Shown here: positions 1-9,861 of the stretch, piece after piece
How positions within the stretch are numbered: the first letter of the stretch is position 1
Layout of the letters: each line of letters starts with the position of its first letter
Assembly (NCBI GenBank): GCA_016215625.1
Contig: JACRIW010000112.1
Location: forward strand, 1-59,649
Reading direction: 5' to 3'
DNA from: Candidatus Eiseniibacteriota bacterium
GTDB lineage: Bacteria; Eisenbacteria; RBG-16-71-46
Length of the DNA stretch: 59,649 nucleotides
Notes under the pieces: model-generated
Told to the model about the DNA's origin: nothing
Seen by the model: only the letters and a program-made list of their open reading frames with translations
The model's database searches: none
Program-made: the position numbers and the translations under genes

Positions 1-11
1 GCAGTCGCAGC

Positions 12-1895
12 CTAGTCACCGGCGGCCTCCGTGGTGTCGGTCGCCGCGCCACGCGCCGAGGCGCGCGAGGTGTCGCGTTTCGCGGCCGGGTGTGGCGCGG
101 TCGCGAGCGAGTCTCCGAGCAGCACGCGGCGCAACACGCGAGCGGCGATCGGCGCGCACACGCTGCCGCCGTGGCCGCTGTTCTCGGCCACGACCGCGAT
201 CGCGATGCGCGGCTCGTCGGTCGGCGCGTAGCAGATGAAGAGCGCGTGGTCGTTGCCGTGCGGGTTCTGCGCGGTCCCGGTCTTGCCGGCGACACCGATG
301 CCGGGGAGCCGCGCGCCGCCGCCCGTGCCGGCGTCCACGACGCGGCGCATGGCTTCGTGCACCGCGGCCCAGATCTCGGGCGAGGCCTCGAGGCCCGGCT
401 CGTTGGGCTTCTCGATCTTGAACTCCGGCACGCCCTGCACCTTCATCACGACGTGCGGCCGCACGGCCCGGCCGCCGTTGGCGACCACGGACGTCATGAG
501 CGCCAGCTGCAGCGGCGAGACGAGCAGCTCGCCCTGGCCGATGCCGAGATTGAGCAGCGCACCCTTGGGCATGTAGCCCTTGAAGCGCTTCTCGTACCAC
601 TCCTTGGTCGGCACGAGGCCGCGCGTCTCGGCGGGCAGGTCGATGCCGGTCTTCTCCCCCAGTCCCACCGCGCGCGCGATGGACTGCAGGCGGTCGAGCC
701 CCAGCCGCAGGCCGAGCTGGTAGAAGTACACGTCGCACGAGAACTGCAGCGCCGTGAGCAGGTCCACCGAGCCGTGCCCGCGCTTGTCCCAGCAGCCGAA
801 GCGGCGCCCGCCGTAGAAGTAGCCGCCCGAGCACGACGTCGGCAGGTGCGTGCCCGCTTCGACCAGGCCGTTCTGCATGCCGGCGAGCATGGTGACCACC
901 TTGAAGGTCGAGCCCGGCGGATACGCGCTCTGGATGGCGCGGTTGAGCAGCGGATTGCCTCCGCCCGCAGTCAGTTCGCGCCAGCGCGCGAACGTGATGC
1001 CGCGCGAGAACTCGTTCGGATCGAACACCGGCTTGCTCACCATGGCGAGGATCGCGCCGTCGCGCGGATCCATCGCGACCGCGGCGCCGTGCTGCACGCC
1101 CGCCATGCCTTCCTCGAGCGCGCGCTGGATGTCGAGGTCGATCGTGAGCGTGACGTCGTGACCGGGGATCGGCGGGCGTGGCGGCCCCTCGGACAGCGTC
1201 GAGACGCGCTTGCCCATGGCGTTCACGACCACGAACTCGGCCCCGTCCTGGCCGCGCAGCATCTCCTCGTATTTTCGCTCGACGCCCGTCTTGCCGATGA
1301 GGTCGCCCATCCGGTACCCGGCCTCGGCGCGTTTCTCGAGCTCCTGGTCGTTGATCTCGCCGGCGTAGCCGAGCAACTGCGCGCCGAGCGTGCCCTCGGG
1401 ATAGCGGCGGATCGGCGCGACCTGCACGTCCACGCCCGGAACGTCCGCGCGCATCTCCTCGACCGCCGCCATCACCGAGTACGGCGCGTTGCGGCGGAGC
1501 ACCGCGGTCTGCCCCGTGCGGTTCGCCTCCTGCACGCGGCGCTTCACCACGACGGTGTCGTCCTGCACGAGCGAGGCGACGCGCAGCAGCCAGTCGCTGT
1601 GGATCGCGGCGCGCGAGCGGCTCAGGCTCTCGGCGGGCATCGGGCGGAACACGATGTCGAAGCTCGGCTGGTTGTCGGCGAGCAGCCGCCCGAAGCGGTC
1701 GCGGATCGCGCCGCGCGGCGCACGCAGCACGTCGAGCCGGATGCGGTTCTGCTCGGCGAGGCGCGACAGCTCGTCGTGCTGCACGACCTGCAGCCGGAGC
1801 AGCCCGAGGAGCACGAGGGCGAAGCCCGCGAGCGCGACGCCCGCGAGCACGCCGAAGCGCTCGTCCCTAATCCTTCTGGGCGGTCCGGGAGGCAT
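12..1895 (-). CDS. mrdA: Penicillin-binding protein 2 (elongasome transpeptidase)
   Basis: Class B penicillin-binding protein, 627 residues. It cross-links peptidoglycan during cylindrical growth in partnership with RodA and the Mre proteins. A short cytoplasmic N-terminus and one membrane anchor (about residues 15-37) precede the dimerisation domain. The transpeptidase domain carries the active-site STFK (S329-K332), SCD (386-388) and KTGT (538-541). An SxD second motif, rather than SxN, is usual for PBP2 as opposed to PBP3, which supports the mrdA assignment. The ATG lies inside the end of mreD (29-bp overlap), so translation is probably coupled. The gene is last of the visible mreBCD-mrdA set; rodA would be expected beyond the window edge, but this cannot be seen. 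Confidence 0.95.
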   Translation of the reverse strand: MPPGPPRRIRDERFGVLAGVALAGFALVLLGLLRLQVVQHDELSRLAEQNRIRLDVLRAPRGAIRDRFGRLLADNQPSFDIVFRPMPAESLSRSRAAIHSDWLLRVASLVQDDTVVVKRRVQEANRTGQTAVLRRNAPYSVMAAVEEMRADVPGVDVQVAPIRRYPEGTLGAQLLGYAGEINDQELEKRAEAGYRMGDLIGKTGVERKYEEMLRGQDGAEFVVVNAMGKRVSTLSEGPPRPPIPGHDVTLTIDLDIQRALEEGMAGVQHGAAVAMDPRDGAILAMVSKPVFDPNEFSRGITFARWRELTAGGGNPLLNRAIQSAYPPGSTFKVVTMLAGMQNGLVEAGTHLPTSCSGGYFYGGRRFGCWDKRGHGSVDLLTALQFSCDVYFYQLGLRLGLDRLQSIARAVGLGEKTGIDLPAETRGLVPTKEWYEKRFKGYMPKGALLNLGIGQGELLVSPLQLALMTSVVANGGRAVRPHVVMKVQGVPEFKIEKPNEPGLEASPEIWAAVHEAMRRVVDAGTGGGARLPGIGVAGKTGTAQNPHGNDHALFICYAPTDEPRIAIAVVAENSGHGGSVCAPIAARVLRRVLLGDSLATAPHPAAKRDTSRASARGAATDTTEAAGD

Positions 1896-2379
1896 GTCGG
1901 AAGAGCGGCCGGCCCGTGATTCGGCGGAGCACCGCGAGAAGGAGTGTGCCGACGGCGGCGGTCAGCAGCGTCGCCATGAGCGAACGGCCCAGCAGGAACG
2001 GCACGCCGACGAAGCCGCCGCCCAGTTCGAACGGGCTCGCCCACAGCTGGTGCGCGAGCACGCCGCAGGCGACGAGCGCGAACTGCGTGCGCGCGCTGTC
2101 GCGCACGAGCGTGCCCGAGAGCCGCCCGACGGCGTAGCCGAGCAGCGTGAGCAGCAGCGCGTGGCGCCCGAGCCAGTGCGCGGCGTCGAGGTCGGCCATG
2201 AGGCCGAGGAAGAACCCGAACGACGCACCCCACGCGTCGCCGTGGCGCAGCGCCCACACGACCGTGACGAACGCGAGCGCGTCGAGGATGATGCCGCGCG
2301 TCGCGAGACTCGAGAGCGCGGTCGAGCGCAGCAGCAGCGCGACGATCACCATGAGGAAGAAGCTGCCGAGCGGTCTCAC
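1867..2379 (-). CDS. mreD: Rod shape-determining protein MreD
   Basis: Small polytopic inner-membrane protein of 170 residues that links MreC to the wall-synthesis machinery. Most of the chain is hydrophobic, with about five membrane segments. The start is GTG at 2379, which overlaps the mreC stop as GTGA; starts further upstream in this frame would run deep into mreC. Size and position between mreC and mrdA are typical of the family, whose sequence is poorly conserved, so the call rests mainly on synteny plus topology. The 3' end overlaps mrdA by 29 bp. Confidence 0.88.
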   Translation of the reverse strand: MRPLGSFFLMVIVALLLRSTALSSLATRGIILDALAFVTVVWALRHGDAWGASFGFFLGLMADLDAAHWLGRHALLLTLLGYAVGRLSGTLVRDSARTQFALVACGVLAHQLWASPFELGGGFVGVPFLLGRSLMATLLTAAVGTLLLAVLRRITGRPLFRHASRTAQKD

Positions 2380-3302
2380 CGGCGCCTCCCCGTGCTGTCG
2401 GCCGCGAGCGCCGCCGGCTTCGCCCCCGCGGGCAGCGGCGGCGCGGGTGCGACGACCGTGCGCACGGGTTCGAACTCCGTGCGCGGCCGCGGCAACGATC
2501 CGTCCGTCGCGCTCACCGGCCCCGGCACCACGAACGCGTGGCGAAGCCGCGACAGCATCGCGAGTGGACGCACCTCGACCTCCTGCATGAGCCCGGTGGC
2601 GTCGCGCCGGATGCGCACGACGCGTCCGACGGGAATGCCGCGCGCGAAGCGCAGCGACAGGTCGGACGTCATCACGTCCTCTCCCACGCGGATCGTGTCG
2701 GCGAGCGGCACTGCCGACAGCAGCAATCGCGGCGCGGGCGACGGCGAAAAGCGCAGCACGCCGTTCACGCCCGTCGTCTCGATCTCGCACGCGACGGCGA
2801 GGTTGGGATCGGTGAGCAGCGCCGCGCGCGAGCCACGCGCCCAGACCTCGGTCACGCGCCCGACGAGACCGTCGCTCGTCACGAGCGCGTCGCCCGGACG
2901 CACGCCGAGGTCGGCGCCGGCGCTCAGTGTCGCGGCCGTCGGCGTCGGCTCGTCGGACAGCGCGACGACCTCGACCGCCTTGAGCGTCAGCCCGTGCCAC
3001 TCGGGCAGCCCAAGACGGGCGCGCAGCTGGCGGTTCTCGGCGCCCGCGGCGCGCAGCTTGGCGTTCTCGATCTCGAGCAACGTGAGGCGCTCGTGCAACG
3101 TGCCGTTCTCGCGCCACGCGGCGAACAACCGGTCGCCGGAGAGCACGAAGCGGTCGAGCGGCTCGAACACGAACGCGCCCGTGCCGCGCATCCAGGAGAC
3201 CGGCAGGTGGTCGCCGATCACCAGCAGCAGCAGCGAAAGCGCCGCATACGTCGCCACGAGGACGACGCTGCGGCGCTCGGCCGGCGGCAGGATGCTGGGC
3301 AA
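2376..3302 (-). CDS. mreC: Rod shape-determining protein MreC
   Basis: Bitopic periplasmic scaffold of the elongasome, 308 residues. One N-terminal membrane helix (about residues 13-30) is followed by a coiled-coil stretch rich in Leu/Glu (roughly 65-100, including LHERLTLLEIENAKLRA). A beta-rich MreC core follows, with the family's glycine-containing GLVGRV segment, and then a proline/alanine-rich tail. It lies 7 bp downstream of mreB and is joined to mreD by a GTGA overlap. Length is within the normal range for the family. Confidence 0.93.
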   Translation of the reverse strand: MPSILPPAERRSVVLVATYAALSLLLLVIGDHLPVSWMRGTGAFVFEPLDRFVLSGDRLFAAWRENGTLHERLTLLEIENAKLRAAGAENRQLRARLGLPEWHGLTLKAVEVVALSDEPTPTAATLSAGADLGVRPGDALVTSDGLVGRVTEVWARGSRAALLTDPNLAVACEIETTGVNGVLRFSPSPAPRLLLSAVPLADTIRVGEDVMTSDLSLRFARGIPVGRVVRIRRDATGLMQEVEVRPLAMLSRLRHAFVVPGPVSATDGSLPRPRTEFEPVRTVVAPAPPLPAGAKPAALAADSTGRRR

Positions 3303-3309
3303 GGCAGGC

Positions 3310-4347
<1,038 letters not shown>

Positions 4348-4716
4348 CCCTGCCTCACGATTGGGAGCTGGAGGAAACGTCCTGTGTCCGATGTCGCGCC
4401 GTAGGGATGCGGAGCAGAGGGTGCGAGGGGCTCGTCGAGGCTTCCCTGCCTGCGAAACTGCGGCAAACTAGCATCCCATTCGCCACGGCAGCAAGCCTTT
4501 GGCCTCTCGCCCGCGGGCCACACCGGCGGCGGTTCGGCGCGGGCGAACGCCCTCCGGCTTCCGCCCGGTGCGCCGCTCCCCACCGGGGGGCCGGGGCGAA
4601 CTTTTTGGGCACGGCAGGGCCTTCCGGGGTATGGCATAGTGCGGCCGCGAATCCGCCGTGCACCGCCATTCCCCTCCCGCCGATACACCTCGAGGAACGC
4701 CGCTTCCACTTCCGGC
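4348..4716. other. Divergent intergenic region mreB / barrel operon
   Basis: A 369-bp gap between divergent genes, without a plausible small gene. It holds the predicted mreB promoter (4465-4494). On the plus side, a GC-rich stretch with several short C/G inverted repeats is followed by CTTTTTGGGC and TATGGCATAGT (about 4608-4636). That sequence could contain the -10 of the plus-strand operon, but no convincing -35 at proper spacing was found. No tRNA or riboswitch was recognised. Confidence 0.5.
4465..4494 (-). promoter_or_regulatory. Predicted sigma70-type promoter of mreBCD-mrdA
   Basis: On the minus strand TTGCTG (4489-4494) is separated by 18 bp from TAGTTT (4465-4470). The -10 is identical to that of the barrel gene at 19020, which has a canonical TTGACA at the same spacing. 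The predicted leader is about 110 nt. Inferred from sequence match only. Confidence 0.5.
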
Positions 4717-6885
4717 ATGCCCCGATCCCTACGCGTCGTACTCGCCCTGCTTCCCGTCGTCTGCTCGCTGCTGTTCTCGGCCCTTCCCGGCCGGGCCCAG
4801 CAGGCGGGCTCTTCGCGTTACGCCTTCGCGGACACGACGCTGCTGCGGGACACGCTCGGCCTCGACTTCCGCCGGCTGTTCCCCGCCGCCGACAGCCTCC
4901 AGGTCTCGCCGGACTCGCTGCGCGCCTGGATGATCCGCTGGCGCTGGGACATCCCGCGGCTCGTGTTCCTCGCCGACAGCCTCGGCATGCCGGTGGACAG
5001 CGTCGGGCCGGTGCTCTGGCGCGAGCGCTACAACCCGCTCGCCTCGGCCACGCACGCCCTCGCGCGCAACGAGTTCCGGTATTCCTCGAGCTACGACGTC
5101 CAGAAGACCTCGAGCACGTGGACCAACCTGTCGCTCTACAACGCGCAACGCGGGCCGTACTACCTGAACCAGACCACGAACATCGAGCTCATCCGCACGA
5201 AGAGCGCCGGGCGCGTGATCCCGCAGCAGACGCGCGAGTCCACGACCGAACTCGGCTCGCGCTTCTCGAAGACGTTCTCGCTCGGCGGGCAGGCGCGGCT
5301 CTACCGCTTCAACACGCGCGACCCCGGCGCGCCGACCGGCACGTCCGAGACGCTGAACGAGTTCCAGTTCTCCGCACGCTCGAAGCAGCAGATGCGGCGT
5401 GGGCTCAGCTCCGAGCTCAACCTGCGCGCGGGCTACCTCGACGACGAGAAGCCGGCGACCGAACTCAAGCGCGGCGCGACCGGCACGCTCGACGGACGCG
5501 TGCGGGCGCAGCGCGGCAGCTGGTTCTCGCACGACCTGAGCGGGCAGGCGAACGGCAACGTCGCGCGCACGCGCCGCCCCGAGGAGACGTTCGATCTCGA
5601 CTCGCGCGACTTCGCGAGCAGCCTGCGCGGCACGATGCAGCTGTTCAACGCCTCGCCTTACGGGCTGAACGTCGGCTGGAGCACGCGCCGCACGCGCGTC
5701 GAACAGCCGGTCACGCTCACCGTGATCGACACCGTGGCCGACGACACGACCCGGGTCGCCGCGCTGAACCAGGTGCGCACGGCGAACGACGCCGCCGACG
5801 CGACGCTGCGCCTGCGCCGCGACTCGGACCGCTACCTCAACCTGAGCGCGAACCTCGGCAAGTCGAAGAGCCTGAGCGGCGCACGCACGGACAAGGGCGC
5901 CAAGGCGACGCTGCGCTGGATGCTGTTCTCGTGGGCGATCGACGGCAACTACAACGACTCGCGCACGCGCGCCGACATCACGCGCCAGCGCGGCGGCGGC
6001 GGCTACATCGAACGCTCGAACTCGCGCTCGGCGCAGGCCCAGGCGACGCGATCGTTCGGGCGCATCACGACCAAGTTCACGGGCGACATCTCGCGCGGCC
6101 AGTTCCGCTACGCCGCGACGGCGGACTCCGCGACCCCGCCCGCGACGCGCGACTCGTACCGCCAGTCGTGGCGCGTGGACGGCATCTACGTGCCGTCGCA
6201 GCGCCTCACGACGAACCTCGCGTTCGAGGTCTCGCTCACGCGCGCGATCAACCTCGAGCAGCGCGCGTCGGCCTCGAACTCCGACACGCGCACCTACCGC
6301 GGCACGTGGGTGTGGAACTACCGCCTGCTGCGCGGGCTCACCGCGACGCAGACGAACTCGATCAGCGCCGACTACCAGTTCTATCCGTTCAACGCGACGC
6401 GCAACCAGCTCTCGCTCAGCTACAGCACGGACACGCGCCTCGCCGCGGTCGTGACGCCGCGGCTGAACATCGACCTGCGCCACACGGCGTCCGAGCAGCC
6501 GCGCGGCAGCTACACGGTGTTCACCGACGGCAACGAGTACCTGCAGCTCTCGGACGACAACAAGAGCTTCGGGCTCAGCACGTCGATCAGCTACCGGCCC
6601 TCGAGCGCGCTCGCGGTGGTGCTCACGCCCGACTACTCGGCGAACGAGCGCTCGGGCACGACGAACGGCGTCGAGACGAAGCAGCGCGACGACAAGCGCG
6701 TGAACTTCACCGGCTCGGTGCAGCTCGACCTGCCGATCAGCCGCAAGGGCCGGCTCACCGGGCGCATCGGACGGACGTACAGCGACCAGAGGAGCACGAC
6801 GTACACGAGCGGCGTGGGCCAGCTCTCGCCGCGCGCCGAGAACGACTTCTGGAACGGCCGGCTGGAGATGACATGGGCACTCTGA
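4717..6885 (+). CDS. Predicted outer-membrane beta-barrel protein, function unknown
   Basis: A 722-residue protein beginning with a clear signal peptide (MPRSLRVVLALLPVVCSLLF, cleavage near GRAQQ). The start at 4717 is chosen because an upstream in-frame start would bury this signal. After a helical, aspartate/leucine-rich region (about 30-110), the rest is a long run of alternating polar/hydrophobic strands rich in Arg, Thr, Ser and Tyr with DxR/NxR turns. It ends in an aromatic-hydrophobic terminus (WAL). This pattern fits a large outer-membrane barrel resembling C-terminal regions of SprA/LptD-like proteins, but no family could be assigned. It is the first gene of a three-gene operon with two lipoproteins; its stop overlaps the next ATG by 13 bp. 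Confidence 0.75.
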   Translation: MPRSLRVVLALLPVVCSLLFSALPGRAQQAGSSRYAFADTTLLRDTLGLDFRRLFPAADSLQVSPDSLRAWMIRWRWDIPRLVFLADSLGMPVDSVGPVLWRERYNPLASATHALARNEFRYSSSYDVQKTSSTWTNLSLYNAQRGPYYLNQTTNIELIRTKSAGRVIPQQTRESTTELGSRFSKTFSLGGQARLYRFNTRDPGAPTGTSETLNEFQFSARSKQQMRRGLSSELNLRAGYLDDEKPATELKRGATGTLDGRVRAQRGSWFSHDLSGQANGNVARTRRPEETFDLDSRDFASSLRGTMQLFNASPYGLNVGWSTRRTRVEQPVTLTVIDTVADDTTRVAALNQVRTANDAADATLRLRRDSDRYLNLSANLGKSKSLSGARTDKGAKATLRWMLFSWAIDGNYNDSRTRADITRQRGGGGYIERSNSRSAQAQATRSFGRITTKFTGDISRGQFRYAATADSATPPATRDSYRQSWRVDGIYVPSQRLTTNLAFEVSLTRAINLEQRASASNSDTRTYRGTWVWNYRLLRGLTATQTNSISADYQFYPFNATRNQLSLSYSTDTRLAAVVTPRLNIDLRHTASEQPRGSYTVFTDGNEYLQLSDDNKSFGLSTSISYRPSSALAVVLTPDYSANERSGTTNGVETKQRDDKRVNFTGSVQLDLPISRKGRLTGRIGRTYSDQRSTTYTSGVGQLSPRAENDFWNGRLEMTWAL

Positions 6886-7535
6886 GCGCGCGGCGGCTCT
6901 GTGCCGCGATCCTCGTGGCGGCCGTCCTCGGCGGCTGCGTGAACCCGTTCGAACCCGCCGATCCCGTCCCCCCCAACGTGGGCGGCGTGATCCCGAACTT
7001 CTCCACGCCGGAGAAGCTGCTCGACACGATCGCCGAGGCCATCTCGGCCGAAGGCGGCGGCGAGCTCGCGTACTCGGACGCGCTCGCGGACTCCGCCAGC
7101 AACGCGACCCCGTTCGGGTTCTACGCCACGCCCGACCCCGTCGCGCTCGCGGCGTGGCGGCAGGCGTCCCCGGGGCGCGACCCGTACGATCCGGGCGACG
7201 TGCGCCACGAGCGGCTCTTCTATCCCGAGCTCATGACCGTGCTCGACCAGTTCGACTACGTGTTCCAGTGGAGCACGGATCCGAACTCGGAACTCGACGA
7301 CATCAACAACACGGCCGGCACGGCGCTGCTGCACCGCTACTACGTGCTGCAGGCGACGTCGTCGGACGGCCGGATCGAGAAGATCATCGCGGTCGGCTAT
7401 GCCGACCTGTTCCTGCGCAAATACGGCGGGCGCTGGTATCTCGCCCGCTGGGACGACCGGATCGACCCCACGTACGGCGTCAATCCGACCGATCTCTACA
7501 ACCGTTCCATGGGCTGGAGGAGGCTCGACCTGTGA
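6873..7535 (+). CDS. Predicted lipoprotein A, NTF2-like fold possible
   Basis: A 220-residue lipoprotein. The signal sequence ends in the lipobox LGGC, with the lipidated Cys at residue 22, followed by VNPFEP. The ATG at 6873 sits 13 bp inside the preceding gene behind a good GGAG site. The mature part opens with a helical segment (TPEKLLDTIAEAI) and ends in a WYLARWDDR strand, the layout seen in NTF2/SnoaL-like domains. It appears to be a diverged paralogue of the next gene, which has the same CxNPFxP start and a matching WWIERWEDE end. No Asp follows the lipidated Cys, so outer-membrane sorting is plausible. Function unknown; the operon context suggests partnership with the barrel. Confidence 0.8.
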   Translation: MGTLSARRLCAAILVAAVLGGCVNPFEPADPVPPNVGGVIPNFSTPEKLLDTIAEAISAEGGGELAYSDALADSASNATPFGFYATPDPVALAAWRQASPGRDPYDPGDVRHERLFYPELMTVLDQFDYVFQWSTDPNSELDDINNTAGTALLHRYYVLQATSSDGRIEKIIAVGYADLFLRKYGGRWYLARWDDRIDPTYGVNPTDLYNRSMGWRRLDL

Positions 7536-8293
7536 CCGCTCCCCGCTCGCAGCGACTGCTGCGCCACCTGTTCGCCGTGCTCGCGTTCGCGGCCGCGTTC
7601 GGCGTGTCCGGCTGCTTCAATCCGTTCGCGCCGCTCGTCTCGACGCAGCGCGTCGCGTCCACGCAGGCGCCCATCCCCTCCTCGCCGACCGGTGTCGTGA
7701 AGCTGTTCGAGTGGTGCTGGCAGAACCGCGACCTGTCGCGCTACGAGGAGATCTTCACCGACGACTACCGTTTCACGTTCGCCGAGGGCGACTCGGCCGG
7801 CCAGCCGTACCGCCAGACGCCCTACACGCGCGAGACCGAGCTGACGAACGTCGGCGGACTCTTCAACGGGAGCGAGGACCGGCTCGCCGCGAAGAGCATC
7901 CAGCTCACGCTCGACAAGACCATGATCTCGCTGCCCGATCCGCGCCCCGGCAAGGACCCCAAGTGGCATCGCTCCATCCGCACCCACGTGGACCTCACCG
8001 TGGACCTCGACCTGGGAGGCGGCTCGGTGGACAAGCAGATCGTCACCGGCAACGCGCTCTTCTTCCTCGTGCGCGGCGACTCGGCGGCGATCCCGCAGGA
8101 ACTCGCCGACCGCGGCTTCGTGCGCGACTCGACCCGCTGGTGGATCGAGCGCTGGGAGGACGAGACGCTGCAGGTCGGCAGCAGCGGCGCGATCGCGGAG
8201 CTGACGCGCGCGGGCCGTGGGACGCAGCCCTTCGTCGTGCTGCCGCCCCGCCAGGTGTCGTTCGGCCAGGTGAAGGTCGAAGCCGGGCGCTGA
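7532..8293 (+). CDS. Predicted lipoprotein B, NTF2-like fold possible
   Basis: A 253-residue lipoprotein started at GTG 7532, which overlaps the previous stop as GTGA and has GGAGGAGG eight bases upstream. The lipobox is VSGC, with lipidated Cys28 followed by FNPFAP. The mature domain has the run PTGVVKLFEWCWQNRDLSRY, then EEIFTDDYRFTF, typical of NTF2/SnoaL-like proteins in which a helical N-terminus packs on a curved sheet. It resembles lipoprotein A in lipobox context and in the C-terminal Trp-rich strand. Last gene of the operon, followed by a strong terminator. No catalytic residues identified. Confidence 0.8.
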   Translation: MTAPRSQRLLRHLFAVLAFAAAFGVSGCFNPFAPLVSTQRVASTQAPIPSSPTGVVKLFEWCWQNRDLSRYEEIFTDDYRFTFAEGDSAGQPYRQTPYTRETELTNVGGLFNGSEDRLAAKSIQLTLDKTMISLPDPRPGKDPKWHRSIRTHVDLTVDLDLGGGSVDKQIVTGNALFFLVRGDSAAIPQELADRGFVRDSTRWWIERWEDETLQVGSSGAIAELTRAGRGTQPFVVLPPRQVSFGQVKVEAGR

Positions 8294-8323
8294 TCCGCGG
8301 GCTCACCGCGGCTCCGGAGCATC

Positions 8324-8360
8324 GGCGGGAGTGCTCGTTCGAGCGCTCCCGCCCTCTGTT
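8324..8360 (+). terminator. Intrinsic terminator of barrel-lipoprotein operon
   Basis: A 13-bp stem (8324-8336 with 8341-8353, one G-U pair) with a 4-nt loop, followed by CTCTGTTTC. It lies 30 bp past the stop of lipoprotein B and just before the gdhA promoter. Confidence 0.8.
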
Positions 8361-8368
8361 TCATGCGC

Positions 8369-8398
8369 TTGTTTCGCCCGAAAGAGCATGGCTATACT
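8369..8398 (+). promoter_or_regulatory. Predicted sigma70-type promoter of gdhA
   Basis: TTGTTT (8369-8374), 18-bp spacer, TATACT (8393-8398). It is placed between the upstream terminator and gdhA and gives a leader of about 90 nt. The gene itself has a GGAGG ribosome site (GTGGAGGAACACC) before the ATG. Confidence 0.65.
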
Positions 8399-8496
8399 CC
8401 GCCCGCTTCACCGAACAAAGTTCATCCCTCCCGGGGCGGGACCGCTCCGGGTTTTCCACGCGATGACGCCCGCAGCGACGGGCGTGGAGGAACACC

Positions 8497-9762
8497 ATGG
8501 CTGCCGCCGGCGCCAACTCACAGCTCAACCCGCTCGAGAACGCGAAACGCCAGTTCGACGAAGCCGCCGCGAAGCTGGGCCTCGCCGAGGGCGCGAAGGA
8601 GATGCTCAAGAAGCCCCGCCGCACGACCATCCAGCACCTGCCGGTCGTGATGGACGACGGCTCGATCCAGGTCTTCACGGGCTACCGCTGCCAGCACTCG
8701 ATCGTGCGCGGGCCCGCCAAGGGCGGCATCCGGTTCCACCAGGACGTGACGATTGAGGAAGTCGAGGCGCTCGCCTCGTGGATGACGTGGAAGTGCGCCG
8801 TGGCCGACATTCCGTTCGGCGGCGGCAAGGGCGGCATCGTGGTGGATCCGCGCAAGCTCTCCAAGGGTGAGCTCGAGCGCCTGACCCGCCGCTACGCCGC
8901 CGACCTGTCGGACATCTTCGGACCCGACAGCGACGTGCCCGCTCCCGACGTGAACACCGGCGAGCGCGAGATGGCGTGGTTCGTGGACACCTACTCGATG
9001 CACTCGCGCAAGACCGAGTACGCCGTGGTGACCGGCAAGCCGCTCGAAGTCGGCGGCTCCGCGGGCCGCCGCGAGGCGACCGGCCGCGGCGTGATGATCT
9101 GCATCGAACAGATGTGCAAGCACCTGAACATTCCGCTCAAGGGCGCGCGCGTGGCCGTGCAGGGCTTCGGCAACGTGGGCGGTGTGAGCGCCGACCTGCT
9201 GGTGAAGGACTGCGGCGCGAAGATCGTGGCCGCCTCCGACGTCTCGGGCGCGATCCACAACCCCGACGGCCTCGACGTGCCGGCGCTGCTCAAGTACGTC
9301 GCCGAGAAGAAGGGCGTCGCCGGTTTCCCCGGCGGCCAGCCGCTCACGACGAGCATCCTCGAGTACGACTGCGACATCCTCGTGCCCGCCGCGCTGGAGA
9401 ACCAGATCACGGCCGAGAACGCCGCGAGGATCAAGGCGAAGATCATCGGCGAGGGCGCGAACGGCCCGACGACGCCGGACGCCGACAAGATCCTCGAAGC
9501 CAAGGGCTGCTGGGTCATTCCCGACATCCTCTGCAACTCGGGCGGCGTGACGGTGAGCTACTTCGAGTGGGTGCAGAACCGCATGGGCTTCTACTGGCCC
9601 GAGCACGAGGTCAACGACCGCCTGCGCGAGAAGCTCGAGCTGGCCTTCGCGGACGTCGTCAAGGTGGCGGTCGAAGAAAAGGTGAGCATGCGCATCGCCG
9701 CCTACATGGTGGCGATCAAGCGCGTGTGGCGCGTGTACGAGCTGCGCGGGATGTACGCGTGA
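8497..9762 (+). CDS. gdhA: Glutamate dehydrogenase (Glu/Leu/Phe/Val dehydrogenase family)
   Basis: A 421-residue hexameric-type glutamate dehydrogenase that interconverts glutamate with 2-oxoglutarate plus ammonia. Substrate and catalytic motifs are intact: GPAKGGIRFH (Lys of the substrate pocket), the catalytic lysine region MTWKCAVADIPFGGGKGG and PAPDVNTG. The Rossmann motif VAVQGFGNVGG lies near residue 225. Length fits the NAD-preferring class of about 415-430 residues; cofactor choice cannot be settled by eye. It is a single-gene unit with its own promoter and a bidirectional terminator. Assignment to the Leu/Phe dehydrogenases is less likely because those are shorter. Confidence 0.93.
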   Translation: MAAAGANSQLNPLENAKRQFDEAAAKLGLAEGAKEMLKKPRRTTIQHLPVVMDDGSIQVFTGYRCQHSIVRGPAKGGIRFHQDVTIEEVEALASWMTWKCAVADIPFGGGKGGIVVDPRKLSKGELERLTRRYAADLSDIFGPDSDVPAPDVNTGEREMAWFVDTYSMHSRKTEYAVVTGKPLEVGGSAGRREATGRGVMICIEQMCKHLNIPLKGARVAVQGFGNVGGVSADLLVKDCGAKIVAASDVSGAIHNPDGLDVPALLKYVAEKKGVAGFPGGQPLTTSILEYDCDILVPAALENQITAENAARIKAKIIGEGANGPTTPDADKILEAKGCWVIPDILCNSGGVTVSYFEWVQNRMGFYWPEHEVNDRLREKLELAFADVVKVAVEEKVSMRIAAYMVAIKRVWRVYELRGMYA

Positions 9763-9794
9763 CCGCGTAGCGGCACCGCGACGGGAAGCACGGC

Positions 9795-9827
9795 GAAGGC
9801 CCGCGGGAGCGGTTCCCGCGGGCCTTC
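9795..9827. terminator. Bidirectional terminator hairpin
   Basis: A perfect 14-bp stem (9795-9808 with 9814-9827) around a 5-nt loop. It lies in the 99-bp gap between convergent gdhA and the FlgD-domain gene and probably serves both. There is no real T-tract on either side. Confidence 0.75.
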
Positions 9828-9861
9828 GTGCGTTCGGCAGGCGAGCGCGGCCGCGCCCGCC

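Noticed and set aside
8294-8496. Riboswitch upstream of glutamate dehydrogenase
   Set aside because: The gap is fully accounted for by a terminator, a promoter and a short leader; no glutamine/glutamate-sensing RNA motif was recognised.
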